Below are positions 50,624 through 59,693 of a DNA stretch of 64,000 nt, piece after piece. The notes below the pieces were generated by a model. The model was not told where the DNA came from. It searched no databases and worked only from the letters and a program-made list of their open reading frames with translations. The DNA is from DASYKS01 sp035995205. Lineage in GTDB: Bacteria; Acidobacteriota; Thermoanaerobaculia; Multivoradales; UBA5704. The position numbers and the translations under genes were made by a program. The stretch covers positions 1-64,000 of the forward strand of contig DASYKS010000075.1 of the NCBI GenBank assembly GCA_035995205.1, in the 5' to 3' direction. The number at the start of each line of letters is the position of its first letter. Position 1 is the stretch's first letter.

Positions 50624-50654
50624 GCCTCGCGGCAGCCGCCGCGGGGCTTTTCTC
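50624..50654 (+). terminator. intrinsic terminator after hup
   Basis: GCCTCGCGGC and GCCGCGGGGC pair with one mismatch around AGCC, followed by TTTTCT. It ends the HU transcript. Confidence 0.8.
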
Positions 50655-50688
50655 GCTTCTAGGGAGGGGTGCATGGCGCGCGCGTGAA

Positions 50689-50769
50689 GGTAGTGGTTTC
50701 GTTTGCCCCGCAGCGACCGGCTGCTGCCGAAGGCGCCCGAAGGAGCGAGGAGGCAAACGAACCGCTACC
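50689..50769. repeat. 81-bp imperfect palindrome
   Basis: GGTAGTGGTTTCGTTTGCC and GGCAAACGAACCGCTACC form 18-19-bp arms around inner CAGCGACCGGCTGCTG and GCGCCCGAAGG sequence. It fills the convergent gap between hup and rlpA. It may be another dispersed palindromic element or a terminator for the minus strand. Confidence 0.65.
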
Positions 50770-50785
50770 CGCGCGAAGGGGTCGG

Positions 50786-51409
50786 CTACTGCGCGGCGAT
50801 CACGAACGCCGACATGCCGAGCGCGGCCAGCTCGCGGCGCATACCTTCGGCCTGATCGCGCTCGCCGAAGGCGCCGACCTGCACGCGATACCAGGTGCCG
50901 TCGGTCTGCACGAACACTTCGGGGAAGGTGCCCTGCAGCCGATCGTGCAGCTCGTTGGCGCGATCCGGCGCGGCGAACGCTCCCACCTGCACGGTGTAGC
51001 GCGGCGGCGGCGGCGGACCGTCGACCAACTCCAATTGCACGATGCTGGTGCCGGGACCGACCAAGCCGATCGCTTTCGCCGCGCCGTAGGACAGATCGAG
51101 AATCCGATCCTTCGCGAACGGCCCGCGATCGTTGACCTTGACCACCGTGCTCAAACCGTTCGCGAGGTTGGTGACGGTGAGCCGCGTGCCGAACGGCAGG
51201 GTGCGATGCGCGGCGGTGAAGCCGTACTGGTCGTAGCGCTCGCCGCTCGCGGTGCGCCGGCCGTGAAACTCCCCGCCGTACCACGAGGCAACGCCCTTGG
51301 AATAGAACGGGCCGATCGTCGGCGTGGTCTTTGCAGCAACGGGTTTTCGGAGGGTGGAGCAACCGAAGAGAACGAACGGCAGAAGGGCGCAGGCCGAAAG
51401 GAAAAGCAT
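50786..51409 (-). CDS. rlpA: RlpA-like lipoprotein with SPOR domain
   Basis: About 207 residues from MLFLSACALLPFVLFGC, a lipoprotein signal with lipobox LFGC. A double-psi beta-barrel follows (GVASWYGGEFHGRRTASGER, LPFGTRLTVTNL, VKVNDRGPFAKDRILDLS). A C-terminal SPOR domain (YTVQVGAFAAPDRANELHD, YRVQVGAF) binds denuded glycan strands at the septum. RlpA proteins cleave such glycans or anchor there. An upstream in-frame start would add a 30-residue basic lead. Confidence 0.9.
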   Translation of the reverse strand: MLFLSACALLPFVLFGCSTLRKPVAAKTTPTIGPFYSKGVASWYGGEFHGRRTASGERYDQYGFTAAHRTLPFGTRLTVTNLANGLSTVVKVNDRGPFAKDRILDLSYGAAKAIGLVGPGTSIVQLELVDGPPPPPRYTVQVGAFAAPDRANELHDRLQGTFPEVFVQTDGTWYRVQVGAFGERDQAEGMRRELAALGMSAFVIAAQ

Positions 51410-51618
51410 GCGCCGACATCGCCCTCGAAGAGAAGCGGCCGCGGCATTCGAGAACAACTGCGCCACGCGGTCGGGTCCAAATTTCTGGTCGAGAGGCAAG
51501 CTTTACGCTCGTTCGCCGGAGAGTCTCCGTCGGACAGCGGTGCAGCGTCGTACGTGCAAATAACTACGGCGAGCGGTGGAAGTGTAACACAGGCGGTTTT
51601 TCGGCCAATCTCCTTCTC

Positions 51619-53064
51619 CTACACCCGCGGCGCCTCGACCTCCTCTTCAGCCAAGTTCGCGAGCGCGGGTTCGGCGATCTCCGCCAGAAATTCGTCGACC
51701 TGTTGGGCCGCGCGGCCGGTGAATGCTTGGGGGTCGAGCCACGGCTCGATCTCTTCGCGGGTCAGGCGAAAATCGGCGTCGGCCGCGATGCGTTCGATCA
51801 GCCGATTCTCGCCGCCTTGCTCCAGCTCGGCTTGCGTTTCCAGGCTGTATCGGCGGATGCGCTCGTGCAATTCCTGCCGGTCGCCACCGCGGAGGGCGGA
51901 TTCCATCAGCAATGTTTCGGTCGCCATGAACGGCAGCTCCTTGGCGATTCGCGCGGCGATCGAGACCTCGCGCACGACGAGGCCGCTCGCGATGTGCGCG
52001 GCGAGGCCGATCACCGCGTCGGCGGTCAAAAACATGTCCGCGATCACCAGCCGGCGATTCGCCGAATCATCGAGACTCCGTTCGAGCCATTGGGTCGCCG
52101 TGTTGAGCGGACCGTTCAACGCGTCGGTGATCAACCGGCGGGCGAGGCCGCACATTCGTTCGGCGCGGATCGGATTTCTCTTGTACGCCATCGCCGAGGA
52201 ACCGACTTGCTCGGCGTCGAACGGCTCGGACAGCTCCCCCAACCCCTGCAACAGGCGCAAATCGGTTCCCAGCTTGTGGCAGCTTTCGCCGATGCCGGCT
52301 AGACCTTGCAGGACTTGGCTGTCCTGCTTCCGCGTGTAGGTCTGGCCGGTGAGCGCGAAGCTCTCGGCAAAGCCCAGCCGTTCCGCGAGCCGCCGGTCCA
52401 ACGCGCGGACCTTCTCGTGATCCCCACCGAACAGAGTCAAAAAGCTCGCCTGCGTGCCGGTCGTTCCTTTCGCCCCGCGGCAGCGCAGGCGCGCGAGCCG
52501 GTGGTCGACTTCCGCCAGATCTTCGAGCAGATCCTGCAGCCACAAGCTCGCGCGCTTGCCCACGGTGGTGAGCTGAGCCGGTTGGAGATGGGTATACGCG
52601 AGGGTCGGGATTGCCCGCGTCCGGCGTGCGAAAGCGGCCAACGAACGGGCCGCCGCGCCGAGCCTTCGGCGCAGGAGCTGAAGCCCTTGGCGCATCAACA
52701 ACACGTCCGTGTTGTCGGTCAGAAACGCCGAGGTCGCCCCGAGGTGCAAGATGCCGCCCGCGCCGAGTTCCACCGCGTCAGCCTGCTCGGCATAGTGGCG
52801 CAGATGGGCGACGACGTCGTGGCGCGTCCGCCGTTCCAGCTCGGCGACGCGGGAGAGATCGAGATCGCCCGCGATGGCTTTGAGCGTCGCGATCTGCGCC
52901 TCGGAGATCGGCAGGCCCAGCTCCCGCTGGCTCTCCGCGAGCGCGATCCACAGCGTCCGCCAAGTGCCGTAGCGGTTCCGGGCGGAGAAGATCCGCATCA
53001 TCTCGCGCGAGGCGTAACGTTCGTACAGGGGGTTTTGCGGGAAATCGTCGAGGGATGGAGTCAT
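51619..53064 (-). CDS. purB: adenylosuccinate lyase
   Basis: A 481-residue enzyme of purine synthesis that releases fumarate from SAICAR and adenylosuccinate. It has TRHDVVAHLRHYAE, HLGATSAFLTDN, AYTHLQPAQLTTVGKR, and the fumarase-superfamily signature GSSAMAYKRNPIRAE with the catalytic Ser loop. The length is normal. It is transcribed divergently from arcA; the 123-bp gap holds an extended -10 for arcA. Confidence 0.95.
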   Translation of the reverse strand: MTPSLDDFPQNPLYERYASREMMRIFSARNRYGTWRTLWIALAESQRELGLPISEAQIATLKAIAGDLDLSRVAELERRTRHDVVAHLRHYAEQADAVELGAGGILHLGATSAFLTDNTDVLLMRQGLQLLRRRLGAAARSLAAFARRTRAIPTLAYTHLQPAQLTTVGKRASLWLQDLLEDLAEVDHRLARLRCRGAKGTTGTQASFLTLFGGDHEKVRALDRRLAERLGFAESFALTGQTYTRKQDSQVLQGLAGIGESCHKLGTDLRLLQGLGELSEPFDAEQVGSSAMAYKRNPIRAERMCGLARRLITDALNGPLNTATQWLERSLDDSANRRLVIADMFLTADAVIGLAAHIASGLVVREVSIAARIAKELPFMATETLLMESALRGGDRQELHERIRRYSLETQAELEQGGENRLIERIAADADFRLTREEIEPWLDPQAFTGRAAQQVDEFLAEIAEPALANLAEEEVEAPRV

Positions 53065-53101
53065 GGCGGTCTGAGAGTTTATCGGGTTTCAAAAGCGCCT
53101 C

Positions 53102-53110
53102 TGGTACAAT
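53102..53110 (+). promoter_or_regulatory. extended -10 promoter element of arcA
   Basis: TGGTACAAT matches TGN followed by a TATAAT-like box, with no good -35 at the usual distance. It lies 77 bp before the arcA start. Confidence 0.4.
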
Positions 53111-53187
53111 CCGCGCTCGGTCCGGAGACGGGCTGCTCCCGTTCCCCCTCGTTTCACCCGACGTACTTCGGAATTCAGAGTCCTCTT

Positions 53188-54456
53188 ATGTCGATTCACG
53201 TCGATTCGGAAATCGGACGCCTGCGGCGCGTCCTGGTGCATCGCCCCGGCCGGGAGATCGACCGGATGGTCCCCTCGATGATGGAAGCCCTGCTGTTCGA
53301 CGACATCCTGTTCGGAGACGGCGCGCGCGAAGAGCACGACTCGTTTCGCGGCGTGCTCGCGAGCGCGGGCGTCTCGGTTCTCGATCCTCGCGACCTGCTC
53401 GCCGAGCTGCTCGCGAACGAAGAGCCGCACGCTCAGCTCCTGCTCGACCTGGAGACCGAATACGGAGTCGCCCGCGACGACGTCTTGGCGCTCGGCGAGC
53501 TGGCGCCCGGCGCGCTCGCTTCGGCCCTGATCGAGGGCACGCTCTCGGCCTCGCCTGACCTCGGCCGGCGGAAGATCTTCGATCTCACTCCCCTGCCCAA
53601 TTACTTCTTCCAGCGCGATCCCATGGTCATCCTGGGCAATCGCGCGGTGATCTCCTCGATGGCGACCGAGGCGCGCGAGCGCGAGCCGCTCCTGTCCGGC
53701 CTCGTGGTCCGCCACCATCCCGAATTCGCCGGGCTCGGGGCGATCTTCGAGATCGAGGTGCCCCCCTCCGGCGCGCGCCATCACGATCCGTCCTACCCTT
53801 ATCCGAATCTTGAAGGGGGGGACGTCCTGGTGATGAGCCCGGAGATCGTCTGCGTCGGCGTATCCGAGCGGACCAACCGGCGCGGCGTCGAGGTTCTCGC
53901 CGAATACCTGCGGCTCGAAGAGACCTCGTTCCGGCACCTGATCCTGGTCGAGCTGCCGCGCTCGCGCTCCTACATGCACCTCGACACCGTGTTCACCCAG
54001 ATCGACCACGGAACGTGTCTAGCCCACCTGCCGGTGATCGAGCCCGGGCGCGCCGAATCGGCCCATGTCTACTACGTCGACCTTTATGCCAAAGAGCTGA
54101 CGTTCGCGGTGCGGCCCTCTCTGCTAGCCGCCCTCGCGGATCTCGGCCTGGACCTCGAAGTCGTCCCTTGCGGCGGAACCGATCGGCTCGAACAGGAGCG
54201 CGAGCAGTGGACCGACGGCGCGAACGCATTCGCCGTGGCGCCCGGGGTGATCCTGCTCTACCACCGCAACCGGCGGACGTTCGACGAGCTCTCCCGCCGC
54301 GGCTGGCGGATCATCGAGGCCGAGGATCTTCTAGCCGGGCGCACCGAGGTCTTCGGCCAGGGGCCGACGGTGATCAGCCTGCTCGACAACGAGCTGTCGC
54401 GCGCCCGGGGCGGCCCGCGCTGCATGACGATGCCGATCGAAAGGGACTCCCTGTGA
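53188..54456 (+). CDS. arcA: arginine deiminase
   Basis: A 422-residue enzyme converting arginine to citrulline and ammonia. The start MSIHVDSEIGRLRRVLVHRPG matches the family. The guanidino site includes FTRDP-like YFFQRDPMVI and EGGDVLV, the catalytic His is in YMHLDTVFTQID, and the catalytic Cys in GGPRCMTMPIERD. The stop overlaps the carbamate kinase start (GTGA), so arcA and arcC are coupled. The pathway yields ATP under low oxygen and buffers acid. Confidence 0.95.
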   Translation: MSIHVDSEIGRLRRVLVHRPGREIDRMVPSMMEALLFDDILFGDGAREEHDSFRGVLASAGVSVLDPRDLLAELLANEEPHAQLLLDLETEYGVARDDVLALGELAPGALASALIEGTLSASPDLGRRKIFDLTPLPNYFFQRDPMVILGNRAVISSMATEAREREPLLSGLVVRHHPEFAGLGAIFEIEVPPSGARHHDPSYPYPNLEGGDVLVMSPEIVCVGVSERTNRRGVEVLAEYLRLEETSFRHLILVELPRSRSYMHLDTVFTQIDHGTCLAHLPVIEPGRAESAHVYYVDLYAKELTFAVRPSLLAALADLGLDLEVVPCGGTDRLEQEREQWTDGANAFAVAPGVILLYHRNRRTFDELSRRGWRIIEAEDLLAGRTEVFGQGPTVISLLDNELSRARGGPRCMTMPIERDSL

Positions 54457-55577
54457 GCGCGAAAAAGACCGCCGCGAGCAAGGCCGGCGCGGCTAAGCCG
54501 AGCGGAACGAAACCCGCGAAGAAAGCGGTGTCCTCCCCGGCCGCCGCGCGCGCCGCAGCCAAAAAGGCGGCGCCCGCGACCACTATTCCCGCCGCCACCG
54601 ACGAGAACCTCGCGCCGGTCGCGACCCAGAAGGCGCACCGCCCGCTCGCCGTGGTCGCCTTCGGCGGCAATGCGTTGCTCCGTCCGGAAGACGACGGCAC
54701 GGTCGCCGAGCAGCTGCGCCGCTCCGAGGGCGCGGCGGTCTGGCTCGCCGATTTCGCCCGTCGCGGCTACGACTTGGTCTGCGTTCACGGCAACGGCCCG
54801 CAGGTCGGCCAGGTGCTGATCCAGATGGAAGAGGCGGCCGCCAAAGTACCGCCCGGCACGGTCGATTTCGCAGTCGCCGAGACCGAAGGGGGCATGGGCT
54901 ACCTGCTGGAGCTGGCGATCCGCAACCGGCTCGCTTCGCAGCACATCAAGCGCCAGCTCGCAACCGTCTTGACGCTCGTGACGGTCAATCGCGACGATCC
55001 GGCGTTTCGCGCGCCGTCCAAGCCGATCGGTCCGTTCTTCGCCCGCCATCGCGCGATCGAGCTGCAGCGGCGCCTGCGCTGGAAGATGGTCGAGGACTCC
55101 GGCCGCGGCTGGCGCAAAGTCGTGCCCAGCCCGCGCCCGCTCGAAATCGTCAACCTCACCGCGGTCCGCAGCCTGCTCGACCACGGGCACCTGGTGATCG
55201 CGGGGGGAGGCGGAGGCATTCCCGTCGTGCGCAAGGGGAGCGGCCGTCTGGTGGGGGTCGAGGCGGTGATCGACAAGGATCGCACCTCGGCCCTGCTCGC
55301 CCGCGATTTGAAAGCCGATCTGTTCATCCTGCTCACGGGTGTGCCGCAGGTGGTGAAGAACTTCGGCCGCAAAGATCAGGAGCCGCTCTTGGTTTTGCCT
55401 CTTTCCGAGGCGCGCCACCTGCTCGACAAGGGACAGTTTCCGGCCGGCAGCATGGGGCCGAAGATCGAGGCGGCGATCGATTTCGTCGCCGCGACCGGCC
55501 GCCCCGCACTGATCACGAACATCGAGCACCTCGAAGCGGCGCTCGAAGGGGAGAGCGGCACCCGCATCGTGCCGTAG
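54453..55577 (+). CDS. arcC: carbamate kinase with histone H1-like N-terminal extension
   Basis: A 374-residue protein. Residues 65-374 are a complete carbamate kinase: VVAFGGNALL, VHGNGPQVGQVL, AETEGGMGYLLE, IAGGGGGIPVV, VIDKDRTSALLA, GSMGPKIEAAIDF. The enzyme makes ATP from carbamoyl phosphate and ADP. The first 60 residues are Lys/Ala/Pro-rich (AKKTAASKAGAAKPS, AAARAAAKKAAPA), like the H1-like protein at 13217, and absent from usual 310-residue enzymes. The GTG start overlaps arcA. A downstream start, for example near the kinase domain, cannot be excluded. Confidence 0.92.
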   Translation: MSAKKTAASKAGAAKPSGTKPAKKAVSSPAAARAAAKKAAPATTIPAATDENLAPVATQKAHRPLAVVAFGGNALLRPEDDGTVAEQLRRSEGAAVWLADFARRGYDLVCVHGNGPQVGQVLIQMEEAAAKVPPGTVDFAVAETEGGMGYLLELAIRNRLASQHIKRQLATVLTLVTVNRDDPAFRAPSKPIGPFFARHRAIELQRRLRWKMVEDSGRGWRKVVPSPRPLEIVNLTAVRSLLDHGHLVIAGGGGGIPVVRKGSGRLVGVEAVIDKDRTSALLARDLKADLFILLTGVPQVVKNFGRKDQEPLLVLPLSEARHLLDKGQFPAGSMGPKIEAAIDFVAATGRPALITNIEHLEAALEGESGTRIVP

Positions 55578-55643
55578 GTCATTCCAACACCTGAACCAAA
55601 AACTCGGCGCGACACCGACGCGCCTGCACTCTTAGGAGCTTTC

Positions 55644-56573
55644 ATGGCCCACCGCCACCTGATCTCGATCCATGATCTTTCGACTTCCCAGGTCGCCGGC
55701 CTGTTCCGGCTCGCGGCCGACGTCAAGAAGAACCCGGCCAAGTACGCGACCGCGCTCGCCGGCAAGACGCTCGGGATGATCTTCGAGAAATCCTCCACCC
55801 GCACCCGCGTCTCGTTCGAGGTCGGCACGTTCCAGATGGGCGGCCATGCGCTGTTCCTCTCCAGCCGCGACATCCAGCTCGGCCGCGGCGAGCCGATCTC
55901 GGACACCGCGCAGGTGCTCTCGCGCTACGTCTCCGGCATCATGGCCCGCACGTTCGCGCACCAGACGGTCACCGATCTGGCGAAATACGGCTCGGTTCCG
56001 GTGATCAACGGCCTGACCGACGATCTGCACCCTTGCCAGGGGCTCACCGACTACTTCACCCTGACGGAGATCTTCGGCGACTTGAAGGGCAGAAAGATCG
56101 CCTACGTGGGCGACGGCAACAACATGGCGCACTCGTTGATGTTCGGCGCCGCCAAGTGCGGAATGAACATCGCGATCGCCTCGCCGCAGGGGTACAAGGT
56201 GCAGGAAAAGTACCTGGCCCAGGCTCGCGAGGACGCGACCGCCGCGGGAACCACGATCGAGCTGACCGAAGATCCGCGCCAGGCGGTCGTCGACGCCGAT
56301 TGCGTGACCACCGACGTCTGGGCCTCGATGGGCCAAGAAGCCGAAGCGGCGATCCGCCTTCAGGCTTTCGAAGGATACGAGGTGGACGTTTCGATGATGG
56401 CGCTGGCCAAAAAAGACGCTGTGTTCCTCCACTGTCTCCCGGCCCACCGTGGCGAAGAGGTCTCGGCCGAGGTTTGCGACGGCCCGCAGAGCCGCATCTT
56501 CGACCAAGCCGAGAACCGCCTCCACACCCAGAAGGCGATCCTGCTCTGGCTGATGGGCGGGGTGGAGATTTAA
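55644..56573 (+). CDS. ornithine carbamoyltransferase
   Basis: A 309-residue enzyme with the carbamoyl-phosphate site EKSSTRTRVSFEV, the HPCQGLTDYFT motif, and the ornithine site VFLHCLPAHRGEEV. AGGAG precedes the ATG. Position after arcA-arcC fits the catabolic arcB role, releasing carbamoyl phosphate from citrulline. The length (309) and sequence style are equally compatible with biosynthetic argF, so I give no symbol. One enzyme may serve both. Confidence 0.92.
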   Translation: MAHRHLISIHDLSTSQVAGLFRLAADVKKNPAKYATALAGKTLGMIFEKSSTRTRVSFEVGTFQMGGHALFLSSRDIQLGRGEPISDTAQVLSRYVSGIMARTFAHQTVTDLAKYGSVPVINGLTDDLHPCQGLTDYFTLTEIFGDLKGRKIAYVGDGNNMAHSLMFGAAKCGMNIAIASPQGYKVQEKYLAQAREDATAAGTTIELTEDPRQAVVDADCVTTDVWASMGQEAEAAIRLQAFEGYEVDVSMMALAKKDAVFLHCLPAHRGEEVSAEVCDGPQSRIFDQAENRLHTQKAILLWLMGGVEI

Positions 56574-56727
56574 CGACCGCGCCTTTCCGTTGTCTCGAAT
56601 CTCCGCTCTTCCTCACCTTGAAGAGTAGGGTCTTGCGCCGTCCACGTCGCGACCCGCCCGTACGTTGGGCGGGAGGCTCCGCTTCCGCCCGGTCGCCCAC
56701 GTCGGGAACCTTCAAGGAGGCTGTGCC

Positions 56728-57306
56728 ATGAAACTTCGCTTCTTGGTCTTCACCCTTCTTCTCGTCCTCGCCGCATTCGCGGGCTCCGCGGCGCTAGCCC
56801 AGATCGACCCCGATCCGCTCCCCCTCTGCCTGCGGGCGATTCCCTTCCCCCCGTCACCCGAAATCACGACCTACGAGGAGCTGACCGCCTGCGGTCTCTA
56901 TGCCCAGGAGACGCGGCTGGAGTGCATCCTCGAGATCAAACGGCCGAGCTGCTACGGCACCGCGATCGACGGTTTCGGCGCCTTCGAGCACGTCCTCTTC
57001 TGCATCGACTGGAACGGCGACGCCGTCTTCTCCCAGTCGGAGGTGGTCGGGGAGGTCACGACCCACGTCCACAACGAATCGAACGGCGCGTCGGCCCCCT
57101 GGAACTACGCGGTCTATCGCGACTTCGTCCCGCCGGGCGGTCCGCGCACCGATACGGGCAACACGACGACCACGACGGTGACAATCGGACCGACGTTCCA
57201 GGCCCGCGCAATCCTGTCCTACAACACCGCGCCGACCGGCTGCGCCTTCGTGCCCCAGTTCGGCAACGTGCTCGATTTCCCGATTCGCCTCGATCCGATC
57301 CGCTAG
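56728..57306 (+). CDS. secreted hypothetical protein
   Basis: A 192-residue protein with a clear signal peptide (cut after ALAQ) and AAGGAGG before the ATG. The mature part has six Cys in pairs (LCLRAI, ACGLYAQ, ECILEIKRPSC, FCIDWNGDAVF, GCAFVP). A DWNGD-like acidic loop (residues 92-96) may bind calcium, and there is a Thr-rich stretch (GNTTTTTVTIG). Not recognised. An extracellular beta-rich domain is likely. Confidence 0.65.
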   Translation: MKLRFLVFTLLLVLAAFAGSAALAQIDPDPLPLCLRAIPFPPSPEITTYEELTACGLYAQETRLECILEIKRPSCYGTAIDGFGAFEHVLFCIDWNGDAVFSQSEVVGEVTTHVHNESNGASAPWNYAVYRDFVPPGGPRTDTGNTTTTTVTIGPTFQARAILSYNTAPTGCAFVPQFGNVLDFPIRLDPIR

Positions 57307-57337
57307 AGGCCTGGCGGCGGAAGCTCCGGTGAAAGAC

Positions 57338-57364
57338 TGCGGGCTCCTGCCGGGGGAGCCCGCA
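57338..57364. repeat. hairpin repeat, left copy, flanking the Rpn gene
   Basis: TGCGGGCTCC and GGAGCCCGCA are perfect 10-bp arms around TGCCGGG. A near-identical copy in the same orientation stands at 58491. No T-run follows. Confidence 0.8.
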
Positions 57365-57464
57365 ATGGAGCCGGCCAAACACGAAATTCGAGTCGCGAGC
57401 CCCGAACTGCAAGGTCCATCGGGGTGTCTTTCGTCTGGTAGGTGGCAGGAGGTACGTGCCTGCC

Positions 57465-58466
57465 ATGACCCGTCACGACCAGCTTTTCAAAGACCTGTTC
57501 CGAACCTTCTTCCCGGACCTGCTGCTTCTCGCCGACGTCGGCCTGGCGGCCTTGCTCCCGGCTGACCCCGGCTCGGGAAGCGTCACCTTTCTGGACAAGG
57601 AGGTGTTTCTCGAAGTGCCCGAAGGCCGGCGCCGCGAGGCCGATCTGGTTGCCGCACTCTCCGGCCGCGAGCCCCCGCGAAACATCTTGATCCACGTCGA
57701 GATCGAGCGCCGCTTTTGCGGCGACATGGGCTATCGGCTTTGGCGCTATTCGCATCAGCTCTATGTGCGCTATGCCCTGCCTGTGGTGTCGATCGTCGTC
57801 TTCCTGCGTGGCGGTCCGCCCGGCGGCGAGAGGATCGACTACTTCGAACGGGCATCAGACTGGGAGGTCCACCGCTTCCGCTACCTGTCGTTCGGCCTGT
57901 CCAAGCTCCCGGCGCAAGCGCTCCTCGAACGCCCGGAGCCTCTCGCTTGGGCGCTTGCCGCCCTCGCCCATCCGGGCGAGACCGGGCGCGCCAAGCTCAA
58001 ACTGGAGCTGCTGCGGAAGATCGCCAAAGCCTCGCTCCGCGAGGGCGAACGATTTCTCTTGACGAATTGTGTCGAAACATACCTACAATTGGCAGGACGC
58101 GAGGCGGAGGAGTACACCGCCCTGCGCCTCGCCCAGAAGAACCCGGAGGTCGAAGCGATGGAACTTACATGGGAAGATCGGATGGCCATTCAGTACACCC
58201 AGAAGGGAATCGAAAAGGGTGTAAAAAAGGGCCTTCGACAGGGGGTCAAGCAGGGCGTCAAGAAGGGAATTCAGCAGGGTGTGAGGGAAGGCATCGAGCA
58301 AGGAGTCCGCGACACTCTGCTGCGCCTCCTGGCCAAGCGGTTTGGGAAAGTCTCCCAAGCGGTTCGCGGCCGGATCGGGGCGATCGAATCGCTCGATGAG
58401 CTGAGAGGCCTCGTCGAACGGATCTTGGAAGTGAATTCGATCGAAGAGTTGGGCCTCGGAAGTTAG
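57465..58466 (+). CDS. Rpn-family PD-(D/E)XK nuclease/putative transposase
   Basis: A 333-residue protein. MTRHDQLFKDLFRTFFPDLL is the standard N-terminus. The nuclease core includes RREADLVAAL (Asp), HVEIERRF with E-x-E in place of ExK, and YRLWRYSHQLYVRY. The C-terminus carries repeats of the form KGVKKGLRQGVKQGV and GIQQGVREGIEQGV before a DUF4351-like LLRLLAKRFG. Rpn proteins promote recA-independent recombination. An AGGAGG also fits a GTG three codons upstream. The gene stands between two direct hairpin repeats. Confidence 0.82.
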   Translation: MTRHDQLFKDLFRTFFPDLLLLADVGLAALLPADPGSGSVTFLDKEVFLEVPEGRRREADLVAALSGREPPRNILIHVEIERRFCGDMGYRLWRYSHQLYVRYALPVVSIVVFLRGGPPGGERIDYFERASDWEVHRFRYLSFGLSKLPAQALLERPEPLAWALAALAHPGETGRAKLKLELLRKIAKASLREGERFLLTNCVETYLQLAGREAEEYTALRLAQKNPEVEAMELTWEDRMAIQYTQKGIEKGVKKGLRQGVKQGVKKGIQQGVREGIEQGVRDTLLRLLAKRFGKVSQAVRGRIGAIESLDELRGLVERILEVNSIEELGLGS

Positions 58467-58490
58467 CGGAGCCGCCCCTATCAGCCGGTG

Positions 58491-58517
58491 CGCGGGCTCT
58501 CACCGGGAGAGCCCGCG
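58491..58517. repeat. hairpin repeat, right copy, flanking the Rpn gene
   Basis: CGCGGGCTCTC and GAGAGCCCGCG are perfect 11-bp arms around ACCGG. Compared with the left copy, the order GCGGGCTC, CCGGG, GAGCCCGC, then ATG is kept, making the two a direct repeat 1153 bp apart. Confidence 0.8.
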
Positions 58518-58538
58518 ATGTCGAAACTCTGCCGCGCC

Positions 58539-59012
58539 CTACTTGACGGTCAGAACGCCCTTCATGCCGCCGTTGTAGTGACCGGGGAAGGTGCAGACGT
58601 AGGTGTAGGCGCCGGCTTTCGCCGGAGCCTTGAACGTCACCGAGACCGTCTCACCGCCACCGGCGAGATTGGTCGAAGCGAGGATCGCCTTCTTCCACTT
58701 CTCCTGCTTCGGGATGTGCGTGGGGCGCGCGACCGAGGCGGCCACGACGAAGGCGTTGACGTCGGTCCCTTGGGCGAGCAGCACGAAGTTGTGGGCCATG
58801 ACCGCTTTGTCCTGGGTGCCTATGCCGGTGACCTGGACGGTCAATTCTTCGCCGGGCTTGGCGGTGATCTGCGCGAGGTTGTATTTCATCGCGTCGGTGC
58901 CGGTGAGCTTGATCACGCGCGCCGCGGCGAGTGCGGGGGAGGCGGAAAGCGCGACGATTCCAATCAGCGCGAGCGAACGAGCGAACGTCGGTAGAAGCTT
59001 CTGGGTCTTCAC
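58539..59012 (-). CDS. azurin-like cupredoxin
   Basis: A 157-residue periplasmic blue copper protein. The GTG start follows AAGGAGA. Residues 1-30 are a signal peptide (cut after ALAA). The copper ligands are visible: His74 in MAHNFVLLA, and Cys140, His145, Met150 in YVCTFPGHYNGGMKG. TGTDAMKYNLAQITAKPGEEL is the conserved azurin opening. It shuttles electrons between respiratory partners. It is convergent with the Rpn gene. Confidence 0.93.
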   Translation of the reverse strand: MKTQKLLPTFARSLALIGIVALSASPALAAARVIKLTGTDAMKYNLAQITAKPGEELTVQVTGIGTQDKAVMAHNFVLLAQGTDVNAFVVAASVARPTHIPKQEKWKKAILASTNLAGGGETVSVTFKAPAKAGAYTYVCTFPGHYNGGMKGVLTVK

Positions 59013-59118
59013 GGAAAATCTCCTTGGTTACGTCGACGGGGTTCGGAGCATCCCGAGCCTCGCATCGAAGTCTATGAGGCCGAAGAGGCTTCGGCAACAC
59101 CGTGCGGTGTCGCTGCTA

Positions 59119-59667
59119 TCAGCCCTGCCGCGCCGCCCAGGCGTCGCGCTCGATCGCGTACAGAACCACTTCGATCTCCGGCATCCGGTGGCCAAGCTCA
59201 ACCCCGTTGGTGTCTCGCAGGTAGGTCATGCCGATCTTTTCCATCACCCGGCGCGAGGCCCGGTTTTCATGGTCGGTGATCGCCATCACCCGCGCTCCAC
59301 CGACGGTCTCGAACGCGTGGCGAAGCGCGCCGCTCGCGGCTTCCGTGGCATAACCCTTCCCCCATAAGTCGCGGGCGACCCAGTAGCCGGTTTCGAGCTC
59401 GCCCGTCGAGCCGAGTAGCTGGAGGCCGGCGAGGCCGATCGTCCGCTCCGTCGCGCGTTCGACCAACGCGCCGAGGCAGAAACCGTTCGCTTCGAGCGTC
59501 CCGGCCTGACGGGTGAAGTAGCCGTCGATCTCCTCGTCGCTAAACGGCCTGCCGCCGGTCATGAAACGCATCATTTCGGGGTCGGTCGCGAGGGCGGCGA
59601 ACGCCGGGCGGTCGGAGGGCTCCCAAGGGCGGATTAGCAGGCGCTCGGTCGTGATGGAAAAAGGCAT
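59119..59667 (-). CDS. GNAT acetyltransferase (RimJ-like)
   Basis: A 182-residue protein from MPFSITTERLLIRPWEPSD, the common start of RimJ/RimL-type acetyltransferases. The acetyl-CoA part is LETGYWVARDLWGKGYATEA and NRASRRVMEKIGMTYLRD. The substrate is unknown and could be protein N-termini or a small amine. It is 26 bp after the kinase-like gene and may belong to the acyl-CoA dehydrogenase operon. Confidence 0.88.
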   Translation of the reverse strand: MPFSITTERLLIRPWEPSDRPAFAALATDPEMMRFMTGGRPFSDEEIDGYFTRQAGTLEANGFCLGALVERATERTIGLAGLQLLGSTGELETGYWVARDLWGKGYATEAASGALRHAFETVGGARVMAITDHENRASRRVMEKIGMTYLRDTNGVELGHRMPEIEVVLYAIERDAWAARQG

Positions 59668-59693
59668 GAGGAAGATCCTTGATCGAGTAAAGG

